This document shows positions 41,825-50,502 of a stretch of 64,000 nucleotides of DNA, piece by piece (within the stretch, counting starts at the first letter, position 1; each line of letters begins with the position of its first letter). Source of the DNA: Candidatus Poribacteria bacterium (GTDB lineage: Bacteria > Poribacteria > WGA-4E > WGA-3G). The notes under the pieces were generated by a model that saw only the letters and a program-made list of their open reading frames with translations, ran no database searches and was not told the DNA's origin. The position numbers and the translations under genes were made by a program. The DNA is taken from positions 186,001 through 250,000 of the forward strand of contig JAJDTJ010000129.1 in assembly GCA_022827225.1 (NCBI GenBank), in the 5' to 3' direction.

Positions 41825-43729
41825 TTACCTAATCTCTTGTGCGACGGCAACCAAATCCAAAATACTCACCACACCATCGCCATTCACGTCGACTCTATGA
41901 GGGCGAGGTCTCTCTACTCCGATATATTGTGCGACCATGACCAGATCCAGGATATTGACGATGCCATCAACGTTGACATCGGCTAGGACCTTCGGACCTA
42001 CTATATCTATGTTCCACGTCTGTTCCCAAGTCTGTCCGTTTCGGACGCTTTTCAAGAAACCGTGTGTTCTAACCAAGGCTGGATTCGTCAACATCCGAAG
42101 TGCTCGGATCCGGATCGTTGGTACGACACCCCATACTATGTAAGCCTCTTGAAAGGGGCGGTAGAATTCAGGCTCCCAATCTGGGTTTGGCACATGAAAG
42201 CCGTAGGGTATTGTCCAAATCGAAAATAGAAAAGAGCTGATCGGATGTGGCTGTTTGTTATCATAAATCCCCCGTTGCGCTAAGTTCGTGTTGAAGAAAG
42301 TGCCTTCATGAACACCTTCCCCACCGAGCACAATCCCCGGCATCGCCTCCGCTAATTCCTGATGCAGTAGGATGTTCCCCTCTGCACAGGTTAATCCATC
42401 AATAAACCCATTTGCGTCATTTCTGAAAAGTGTATTGATGTCCAAGTGGAATCCGTCTATCGGATAGGTTTCGTACACTTTTTTATGTTGCGCGACGACA
42501 TATTTTCTAAACGCTTTCGACGCTGGATTGATATAAGCCAAAGGGTCTGGATATGACGGATCATCCAATCTATAGCCAAGTTTGTGTCCTCTGATCGGAT
42601 GTCGAAGGTGAAACTGCTCAAATACTGGATACAGCGGATCAGATGGTGAAATCCCAGCAACAGTTGTATAAGGCATGACCCGAAATCCATAGGCATGTGC
42701 TGTCTTGAGAAAATCACCAAATTCGGGTTTGGGTGTAGGGAAATTCGCCTTCTCTCCCCGTTGCCAACCGAGTAGATATATCAAGGTCGTTGAAGGATTT
42801 ACATGTTTGGCTAATTCCGGTAAAACATCTACTCCCAAATTCAGGTAAACAACCAGTTCAAGTTCTTTGACCCATGCGGGGGGTTGCTTGGGCTGGAAAG
42901 TGGTTTCAAGCCAGTCTCGGTAAATGCGGGCGGGCACTTGCCAGTCGCCTCGGTAGGTGTTCAAGTGCCATTCAACAGATGTAATCTCATTCTTTTCGCG
43001 GAAGGGAGCCGGATTGTGTGTCTCAAAACTGATGCCAAAATGTTCGCCACTCGGTACATACCTGAGTTCTTTGAACCGAAAAGTTGTATCCGTGCTACGG
43101 ACAAAAAAGCCGCCGTCTTCACCTTGCAGGATGGCGAGTTGTGCTGACCAATTCTCTGGATATTCAAAACCCCTTTCGTTGGTATCAGTGGCGGTATCAA
43201 TGATTTCACCGCCATGTGCGGGGAGTATCACATCAACTTGCTGATTATCAAGGTATCCGCATCCCCACATAACGCCTACAAGTCCACCAATTGCCGAGGT
43301 GCCACTTTGATGAATCATCAAATCTTGGGTCTGTGGATCTATCGCAATACGAAGTCGAATCATTTTATTTATTTTATATTTATGATCAAAATGATACGCG
43401 ATTTCTACAGTTAGAGGAGATAACCTTTTGGTTTCTACGTCCCAAGAATCATCTATGAATTCCTTCCTACCATATAGTCCCTCCTCATATTGTATTGATA
43501 GCCCACTTCGTCTATTTAAAGGACCTTGGAGCGGGAGTGTATATGTTTCGTTGGTGAGTTTGTTGTGAAAGTGTGTCAGCATGCCCCCTTCAAAGCGAAC
43601 CTGATACTGATTCGTCTCCGCAAGCACCTCGCCCCGTTCACCAAGCGTCAATGTGTTCGCCAACGCAATGGCGACTAAAACAAGCTGTAATATCACGATA
43701 CAGACCCATTTACTCCAGATATTTCTCAT
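41825..43729 (-). CDS. Exported DUF6259-like hydrolase with dockerin (subtype B)
   Basis: 634 residues, signal peptide ending ALAN. It has the subtype-B body: LNLGVDVLPELAKHV, LLGWQRGEK, YPIDGFHLDINTLFRND, GGEGVHEGTFF. The dockerin is of the long-spaced type (DVNVDGIVNILDL, DVNGDGVVSILDL). AAGGTG precedes the ATG. It is separated from the next gene by 42 bases, in the same transcription unit. Confidence 0.72.
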   Translation of the reverse strand: MRNIWSKWVCIVILQLVLVAIALANTLTLGERGEVLAETNQYQVRFEGGMLTHFHNKLTNETYTLPLQGPLNRRSGLSIQYEEGLYGRKEFIDDSWDVETKRLSPLTVEIAYHFDHKYKINKMIRLRIAIDPQTQDLMIHQSGTSAIGGLVGVMWGCGYLDNQQVDVILPAHGGEIIDTATDTNERGFEYPENWSAQLAILQGEDGGFFVRSTDTTFRFKELRYVPSGEHFGISFETHNPAPFREKNEITSVEWHLNTYRGDWQVPARIYRDWLETTFQPKQPPAWVKELELVVYLNLGVDVLPELAKHVNPSTTLIYLLGWQRGEKANFPTPKPEFGDFLKTAHAYGFRVMPYTTVAGISPSDPLYPVFEQFHLRHPIRGHKLGYRLDDPSYPDPLAYINPASKAFRKYVVAQHKKVYETYPIDGFHLDINTLFRNDANGFIDGLTCAEGNILLHQELAEAMPGIVLGGEGVHEGTFFNTNLAQRGIYDNKQPHPISSFLFSIWTIPYGFHVPNPDWEPEFYRPFQEAYIVWGVVPTIRIRALRMLTNPALVRTHGFLKSVRNGQTWEQTWNIDIVGPKVLADVNVDGIVNILDLVMVAQYIGVERPRPHRVDVNGDGVVSILDLVAVAQEIR

Positions 43730-43762
43730 GACTTTATCACCTTCTTATGTCATTTCGTGTTT

Positions 43763-45658
43763 CTATTCAAAAGCATTCGCCACAATCACCAAATCCTGAA
43801 TATTAACAACACCATCGCCGTTTAAGTCCGGCTCCGCTTCACCAAAAGCATTAGCGACAATCACCAAATCCAGCACATTCACCACACCATCAGCATTGAC
43901 ATCACCTACTATGTCCACGTCCATTGCTACATCTATGTTCCACGTCTGTTCCCAGCTCTGCCCCATTCGGACACTTTTCAAAAAACCGTGTGTTCTAACC
44001 AAGCCTTTATCTCTCAACATCCAAGGCGCACGGATGCGGATGGTTGGTAAAACACCCCATACTACGTAAGCCTCCTGCCATTTTTGGTAGAGTTCAGGTT
44101 CTCCATCTGGGTTTGGCACATGAAAACCGTAGGGGATCGTCCAAGTTGAAAAGAGAAAAGAACTGATGGGGTGTGGCTGTTTGTTATGATAACTCCACCG
44201 TTGCGCTAAGTTCGTATTGAAGAAGGTGACTTCATGAACATTTTCACCACCGAGCACAACTCCCGGCATCGCTTCGGCGAACTCCTGATGTAGCAGAACA
44301 TTTCCCTCTGCAGCTGTTAATCCGTCAATAAGCCCATTAGCATCGTTGGTGACAGAGGTGTTGATGTCCAAATGCAAGGCATCTATCGGATAGGTTTCGT
44401 ACAGCGTTTTCATTTGCTCAACGACATATTTTCTAAATTTCTTTGACGCTGGATTGATAAAGGCTGTTGGGTAATCGTAGGTCGGGTTATCCAACTGAAA
44501 GCCTCCTTTATGTCCTCTGATTGGGTGTCGAAATTGATATTTCTCAAATTCTGGATAGAGTGGACTATACGGCGAACACCCATGAAAAGTTATACGCGGC
44601 ATAACTCGAAAGCCATAGGCATGCGCCGCTTCGAGATAATCACCGAATTCGGGAACAGGTGGATAATCAGGTTCGAGTCCCATGGTGGGATCGTACCACC
44701 CTATTACATATAATAGGGTGGTTGAAGGATTTACGTGTTCTGCAAGCCGTGGTAGAATAGACGGATCCAGAGGATTATAAGGCGCGTAGATGACTAATTC
44801 AAGGTCTTTGACCCATGCGGGCGGTTCCTTAGGCTGGAAAGTGGTTTCCATCCAGTTTCGGTAAATGCGTGCTGGCACTTGCCAGTCGCCTTGGTATACG
44901 TTCAAGCGCCACTCAACGGATGTGATCTCATTCTTATCTCGGAAGGGAGCCGGATTGTCCGTCTGAAAACTGATGCCAAAATGTTCGGCACTCCGCACAT
45001 AATAGGCTTCTTTGAACCGAAATGTTGTATCCGTGCTCCGCACAAAAAAACCGCCATCTTCCCCTTGCAGGATGGCGAGTTGTGCTTCCCACCTCTCTGG
45101 ATACTCATAACCTCTAACGCCAATCTCAGTGGCAGCATCAATAATTTCACCACCATGTGCAGGGAGTATTAAGTCAACCTCCTGACTATTGAGGTATCCG
45201 CATCCCCACGTCACCGCGACGATATGCTTTGAAATACCGTGCTGCTGAATAACGAGATCCCCGGTATCGGCATCTATACCAATGCGGGTCCGAACCGTTT
45301 TATCCAATCTATAATCAGAATGATACGCAACTTCTACACTCAACGGTGTTAACCTTTTGGTTTCTACGTCCCAACGCTCATCTACAAATTCGTGCCTTCC
45401 ATATTGTCCCTCTTCATGTTGTATTGAGATCCCGCTTCGGGCACCTGAAGGACCTTGCTGCGGTAGTGTATAGGTCTCTTGTGTGAGTTTATTGTGGAAG
45501 TGCATCAGCACGCCATTTTCAAACCGCACACGGTAGCGATCTGTCTCCGCGAGCACTTCACCCCGCTCACCAAGCGTCAATGTGTTCGCTAACACAGCAG
45601 CGACTAAGACAAACTGCAATATCACAATACAGATACATTTAGTCCAGACTTTTCTCAT
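43763..45658 (-). CDS. Exported DUF6259-like hydrolase with dockerin (subtype A)
   Basis: 631 residues, nearly identical over long stretches to the gene at 33795: APYNPLDPSILPRLAEHV, VIGWYDPTMGLEPDYPPVPEF, FHGCSPYSPLYPEFEKYQ, YPIDALHLDINTSV, GGENVHEVTFF. Its dockerin (DVNADGVVNVLDL, DLNGDGVVNIQDL) differs from that of the 33795 gene only at the last residues. AAGGAG lies before the ATG. The two subtype-A genes bracket the subtype-B genes, which points to block duplication or gene conversion. Confidence 0.72.
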   Translation of the reverse strand: MRKVWTKCICIVILQFVLVAAVLANTLTLGERGEVLAETDRYRVRFENGVLMHFHNKLTQETYTLPQQGPSGARSGISIQHEEGQYGRHEFVDERWDVETKRLTPLSVEVAYHSDYRLDKTVRTRIGIDADTGDLVIQQHGISKHIVAVTWGCGYLNSQEVDLILPAHGGEIIDAATEIGVRGYEYPERWEAQLAILQGEDGGFFVRSTDTTFRFKEAYYVRSAEHFGISFQTDNPAPFRDKNEITSVEWRLNVYQGDWQVPARIYRNWMETTFQPKEPPAWVKDLELVIYAPYNPLDPSILPRLAEHVNPSTTLLYVIGWYDPTMGLEPDYPPVPEFGDYLEAAHAYGFRVMPRITFHGCSPYSPLYPEFEKYQFRHPIRGHKGGFQLDNPTYDYPTAFINPASKKFRKYVVEQMKTLYETYPIDALHLDINTSVTNDANGLIDGLTAAEGNVLLHQEFAEAMPGVVLGGENVHEVTFFNTNLAQRWSYHNKQPHPISSFLFSTWTIPYGFHVPNPDGEPELYQKWQEAYVVWGVLPTIRIRAPWMLRDKGLVRTHGFLKSVRMGQSWEQTWNIDVAMDVDIVGDVNADGVVNVLDLVIVANAFGEAEPDLNGDGVVNIQDLVIVANAFE

Positions 45659-45697
45659 AACGTTATCTCCTTATAGAGTCAGAAGTGTTCTCACCAT

Positions 45698-47593
45698 TTA
45701 ACCAATCTCCCGTGCGACGAGTGTCAGGTCAAGGATATTGACAACCCCATCCTTATTTACATCTACGCGTTGATTGTTCGGATGCAGCGTTCCAATATGC
45801 TGTGCGACGAATGTGAGGTCGAGGATGTTGACGACACCATCGCCGTTTACGTCTCCAAATTTATAGTTTTGCCGCTCTCCTGCGAGTTTCAATAATCTAT
45901 ACGTTTCAACGTCGGGGGCTAAATCCGATATTCCAACAAGCATTATCAGAAGGCGCGCATTCCACACTTTATATTTTTCTTGATTTTCCTCGGATTTTCC
46001 AGGTGGGTGTCTATTTGGATGCGCGACTCCGAGATGTCCATAGCGTAGCACATAAGGCGAAAATAAGAAGGAACTGATCGCATGGGGGTGCTCTTTGGGC
46101 GAAGCCGGCAATCGTGCTAAACTTTCGTATAAAAAGGTAACTTCGTGCAGACCTTCGCCACCAAGAACAACACCCGGCATGGTTTCTCTCAATTCTTGAT
46201 GGAGCCGTATACTGCCCTCTGGCACCGTCAAGCCGTCAATCGGAGGATTATTTACCATGAAATGGCTGATGTCAAGATGAAAGGCATCCACCCGGTAAGT
46301 CTCCCATACACTTTTAACTCGATCCACCAGCAGCTTTCTAAACTCGCTTGAAGCGGGATTGATCCAAGCATATCGGCGGTGAAATGGGAATTCATCACTC
46401 AATCTTGAGCCAATCTTTTCACTAGTCCGCGGGTCGTACATTTGGTATTTCTCAAATTCCGTGTAAAGTGGGTGAGACAGTGAAACGGCTACCGCATTCA
46501 CGTGTGGCATCACTCTAAAACCATAGCGGTGTGCTTCTTTAACAAAATATCCAAAATTTGCGAAACTCGTTACAGGCGTATAATCAGGATAATTGAGAGC
46601 CCACCCGAATTCTCGCCAGTCAATGACGTATAAGAGTGTTTTTTCAGGGTCTACAAGTTGACTGAGTTTCCCTAAAATGCCTGCCTCCATATCCGAGTGA
46701 TAAAAGGGAAAACCTACAATCAGGTCAATATCGTTGACCCATGTCGGCATCTGGGAGCGATCGGCAGGTTTTAGTGCCTCGTGCATCCATCGTCTATAAT
46801 GAAGCGCAGGAACTTGCCAGTCGCCTTCGTAGGCGTTCAATCGCCATGTTGCAGTTGTGATCTGTTTTTGTTGGTCATAAGGAGCGGGCGGATATTGTCC
46901 GAAATTAACAGCAAACCTCTCACCTTCGGATGCATATTGGAATGTTTTAAATTGGTATTGGGTATCATCGCTACGGACAAAAACACCACCGCTTTGTCCT
47001 TGAAGAATAGCAAGTTGTGCTTCCCATTTACTACCTGGATAGTAGTACGTATCGGAGAAATTTCTATCATTTGAAATCATTCTACCGCCACGAGTCGGCA
47101 GAATAACATCTATGGCTGCGTGTGAGAGATTTTTGAACCCCCACATGATATGTTCAACACCCTCTATTACTGAGAAACCTTTTTGCCGAATCAGGAGATC
47201 TCCGGTTTCTGCATCTATACCGATGAACAGGTGAAGTGTCACCTCATTGTCAAAAACGCCACTCCAGGTGTCGTGATAGATGAGTTCGCATTCAAGTGGT
47301 GAGGGGCCCCTTTTTATCTCTGGCGAGATGTTTTGGGTTCTTAGATTTCGACCCCTTACTATAAGCCGCGTGCTCGCCTTACTCTCACCACTCTCACCTT
47401 GTGTATACGTTTCTTGTGTGAGTTTGTTGTGAAAATGAGTGAGTTCCCCGCCTTCAAAGAGTGCGGTATAACGATCTGTTTCCGCAACAACTTTGCCTTG
47501 TTCATTGACTATCAGAGTGTTTGACAATGCAACAGAGACTAAAACAAACTGCAATATAGCGATATACGCACATCTATTCCAGAACTTTCTCAT
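45698..47593 (-). CDS. Exported DUF6259-like hydrolase with dockerin (divergent subtype C)
   Basis: 631 residues from ATG 47593 (AAGGAG 8 bases upstream). It is the most divergent of the six hydrolase copies but keeps the frame of the family: FHNKLTQETYT, LPTRGGRMIS, NAYEGDWQVPALHYRRWM, DAFHLDISHF and GGEGLHEVTF. The dockerin is of the long-spaced type (DVNGDGVVNILDL, DVNKDGVVNILDL). It may represent the older form from which A and B arose, or have another substrate. Confidence 0.7.
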   Translation of the reverse strand: MRKFWNRCAYIAILQFVLVSVALSNTLIVNEQGKVVAETDRYTALFEGGELTHFHNKLTQETYTQGESGESKASTRLIVRGRNLRTQNISPEIKRGPSPLECELIYHDTWSGVFDNEVTLHLFIGIDAETGDLLIRQKGFSVIEGVEHIMWGFKNLSHAAIDVILPTRGGRMISNDRNFSDTYYYPGSKWEAQLAILQGQSGGVFVRSDDTQYQFKTFQYASEGERFAVNFGQYPPAPYDQQKQITTATWRLNAYEGDWQVPALHYRRWMHEALKPADRSQMPTWVNDIDLIVGFPFYHSDMEAGILGKLSQLVDPEKTLLYVIDWREFGWALNYPDYTPVTSFANFGYFVKEAHRYGFRVMPHVNAVAVSLSHPLYTEFEKYQMYDPRTSEKIGSRLSDEFPFHRRYAWINPASSEFRKLLVDRVKSVWETYRVDAFHLDISHFMVNNPPIDGLTVPEGSIRLHQELRETMPGVVLGGEGLHEVTFLYESLARLPASPKEHPHAISSFLFSPYVLRYGHLGVAHPNRHPPGKSEENQEKYKVWNARLLIMLVGISDLAPDVETYRLLKLAGERQNYKFGDVNGDGVVNILDLTFVAQHIGTLHPNNQRVDVNKDGVVNILDLTLVAREIG

Positions 47594-47627
47594 AAATTCA
47601 TCTCCTTCTTGTGTTATTTCGTGTTTT

Positions 47628-50330
47628 CTATTCAAAAGCATTTGCGACAATCACCAAGTCCTGGATATTCACAACGCCATCGCCATTGAGATCGGGTTCC
47701 GCTTTGCCAAGGGCATTTGCAACTATTACTAAATCTTGTATATTCACGACCCCATCGCCATTGATATCCGCTGTGGGAGGGGTTTCTAACCCCGCTTCCG
47801 ATTTCAGATAAATCTCACCGTCTAAGTCGGGGAGGGTATGTGAGTTTTTGCTCTCCACCCCGCTGGCAACGCCTGACACCGCTTCCGAGAACTCGATTCG
47901 CTGTTCCTTGCCGCTGCGATTATAGACCACCCAACCGTTAGTATACTCGCGGATGTAGAGCCCTTCGCTATTTTGATAGATAACTCCTTTTTCACCTACT
48001 GGACGACCAAGATCCGTATCCCAGAAGGAGTACCAATAGTGATCGTGATCGTGGACATGATCGTGGATATGAGGTGTTTGACTGACATGACCTCGAGTCT
48101 GTGCTAAAAATTCATTGTTCCATGGATGCTCATGTTGGAGACTAGCACTCCCGATAGTGTAAAGGACGTAGCCATCTGAGAGCGTTAGACTCATTGTTGT
48201 AAAAAGACGCATCCATTGTCGGTTGTGAGGAGAATCCGGTAACTCTTCAATAAGTCCCTGTCCTTCCAGACAATTGATACGCGGTTCACGAAAATGTTTT
48301 TCTGACCATATCAGCGTTTCTTCTATTTCCAGTATGGCCCTAAGTGTATAACCGGCACCTTGAAATTGATTTAAATCAGTCGATAAGTCAGGTGCTGTTT
48401 CCATGAAAGTGCCGTTGATATATTCCGCCCATCTCGGAATCTTATCGTGATTGGTATTCGCCAGTATCAAGAAATCATCGCCGACTACATCACGAATGCC
48501 TTGTAGAATGCGGTCGCGGGCAACGTGTTCTGCTTCAAGCGTTCTATACCTGTAAAGTCGTCGATCCTCGTTCCAATGATCCAAAAAAATACCGTCAAAC
48601 AGTCCACACGCTGCGATAGCCTTCGCTTGGTCAATCGCCCACTTTTGCGTTTCAGGAAGGGTAAAGTCTATAGGGATGTTATTCCATCCGCCATCAATGA
48701 GAACACGCTTACCTGCTTCATCCCGGAGCCAAAGGGGCCAATCGTCAGGATATTCGTCAGGGGAAGCGAGATAGTATCCAACCCCGGCAAGGAAAATCAT
48801 GTTCGGGTTCTGATCCAAAAATGTATCCCGCCGTCTTTTGGCTTCTTCAAGATTGCCAATAACATGAAATCCCTTATCAGTTTCTATTAAGCCAATTCCC
48901 AAATCGGTACCAAACCATAAATCGTGGTAGGCATACCGCTTAGAATCAGACAAAACCGGAAGATTGATAATGTTTGCCCACGCCGCAAAAACAGACGGAT
49001 ATTCGCGATCTTCAATGCGATCTTTCACCGGGATCCTCGGCACTTCACAAACCCTAAAATCTGGCAAGTTTAATGGTAGTAATTGTGATTCATCTACATT
49101 ATTGCCTGTGACACCCAAGAATTCTAAGGAGGTTAGATTCTCAAGTGTTGTAATATCTGAAATTTCATTGCCTGAAAGTTCCAATATTTGTAAATTGGTC
49201 AGTTCTGAGAGAGGGGCGACATTTCTAATCTGATTGACAGACAGATTAAGATTCTCCAAGTTTGTTAAATTCGCCAGAGAAACAATATTTCTAATTTGAT
49301 TGGCAGACAGATTAAGATTCTCCAAGTTTGTTAAATTCGCCAAAGGTGTAACGTCTGAAATCTTATTGTCATAGAGTTTCAACACCTCTAGGGATACTAA
49401 ATTCTTAAGCGGTATAAGGTTAGAAATTAGACTCTGCGTTAAATGCAGAAACTTAAGGTTTACAGCGTGTTCCAACCCCTGAAGACTTGATATACCAGAA
49501 TTCAGGACAATCAGACTTGTAAGCTCCTGTAAGTGAAAAGTGGTTAGGGGTGCTTCTTGTAGCAGGTTAAGGCGTTCGCGAACTGCCTGCCGTAATTCCA
49601 GGTCCGGCATCCAATTTAATTCTTGGGCATAGCTTCCAGGATTCTCTTCAGTGGCCAGAATCTCTATGCTGGTGAGTTCTTTGAGCGGTGAAAGGTCAAC
49701 AATCCAATTCTGGATCACGTTCAACTCCCTCAAACTCGTCAAGGCGAGAAGCGGTGAAATGTCTTCAATCTGGTTGTTGACCAGCATCAAGGTCTCTAAC
49801 TTTACCAAGCTTGCCAACGGCGATACGTCTTTGATTTGGTTGCCCCACAACCACAACGATTTAAGATTTACGAGTCCCGCCAAGGGCGATATATCTGAAA
49901 TAGTGTTGTGATTTAATGTCAAGACTGTGAGATTTACGAGTCCCGCCAAGGGCGATATATCTGAAATAGTGTTGTGACTTAAGTGCAAGTCTCCGAGATT
50001 CGTCAATCCCGCAAGTGGACGAAGATCTTCTATTTGGTTATGATTGGCAACAATATTTTCAAGGTTTACAAAACGTTCTAAGCCGGTCAGATCCGTGATG
50101 TTCATTGATTCGGCGTTCAGTCTAACAACTTTCGCTATGTCCTCTGGTGTGATGGACACACCTTCTGGAACACCTATCTCTTCTCGGACGGCTTTTCGGA
50201 GGTTCGGATCGGGTATCCATTCCTCAGCATCTTCTGCATAGATAAAAGCATTGTAGACAAACATACCTATAACAGATACGAGGGTTAACTGAATCCATAA
50301 CGATTGACACAATATTTCTTTTTTTTTCAT
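47628..50330 (-). CDS. Exported LRR-glycosidase-like protein with dockerin, long form
   Basis: 900 residues from ATG 50330 (AGGAG 9 bases upstream). Signal helix, then two blocks each opening with WIPDPNLRKAVREEI or WMPDLELRQAVRERL and followed by leucine-rich repeats; two repeats are identical for about 20 codons. The GHL-type barrel has LFDGIFLDHWNE and INGTFMET with candidate Asp and Glu. A His-rich insert (HIHDHVHDHDH) precedes WYSFWDTDLGRPVG. It ends in a short-spaced dockerin (DINGDGVVNIQDL, DLNGDGVVNIQDL). It is the second gene of the operon. Confidence 0.75.
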   Translation of the reverse strand: MKKKEILCQSLWIQLTLVSVIGMFVYNAFIYAEDAEEWIPDPNLRKAVREEIGVPEGVSITPEDIAKVVRLNAESMNITDLTGLERFVNLENIVANHNQIEDLRPLAGLTNLGDLHLSHNTISDISPLAGLVNLTVLTLNHNTISDISPLAGLVNLKSLWLWGNQIKDVSPLASLVKLETLMLVNNQIEDISPLLALTSLRELNVIQNWIVDLSPLKELTSIEILATEENPGSYAQELNWMPDLELRQAVRERLNLLQEAPLTTFHLQELTSLIVLNSGISSLQGLEHAVNLKFLHLTQSLISNLIPLKNLVSLEVLKLYDNKISDVTPLANLTNLENLNLSANQIRNIVSLANLTNLENLNLSVNQIRNVAPLSELTNLQILELSGNEISDITTLENLTSLEFLGVTGNNVDESQLLPLNLPDFRVCEVPRIPVKDRIEDREYPSVFAAWANIINLPVLSDSKRYAYHDLWFGTDLGIGLIETDKGFHVIGNLEEAKRRRDTFLDQNPNMIFLAGVGYYLASPDEYPDDWPLWLRDEAGKRVLIDGGWNNIPIDFTLPETQKWAIDQAKAIAACGLFDGIFLDHWNEDRRLYRYRTLEAEHVARDRILQGIRDVVGDDFLILANTNHDKIPRWAEYINGTFMETAPDLSTDLNQFQGAGYTLRAILEIEETLIWSEKHFREPRINCLEGQGLIEELPDSPHNRQWMRLFTTMSLTLSDGYVLYTIGSASLQHEHPWNNEFLAQTRGHVSQTPHIHDHVHDHDHYWYSFWDTDLGRPVGEKGVIYQNSEGLYIREYTNGWVVYNRSGKEQRIEFSEAVSGVASGVESKNSHTLPDLDGEIYLKSEAGLETPPTADINGDGVVNIQDLVIVANALGKAEPDLNGDGVVNIQDLVIVANAFE

Positions 50331-50346
50331 AAGATAAGCTCCTTTT

Positions 50347-50502
50347 TCAAAACGCATTCGCTACGATCACTAAATCTTGTATATTCACAATGCTATCACC
50401 ATTGAGATCAGGTTCCGTTTTGCCAAGCGCATTGGCAACAGCAACCAAATCCAGGATGTTGATGATACCATCACTATTAACACTTGCAGATGGGCTGATT
50501 TC
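50347..50502 (-). pseudogene. Dockerin module cut off from the sigma-LRR protein by an in-frame TAG
   Basis: Immediately after the TAG stop of the sigma-fusion gene the same frame continues for 51 codons to TGA (50349-50347). It encodes VNSDGIINILDLVAVANALG and DLNGDSIVNIQDLVIVANAF, a complete two-repeat dockerin. In the closest paralogue the segment GEIYLK leads directly into its dockerin, so the TAG is a gain-of-stop, or a readthrough site. Confidence 0.8.
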
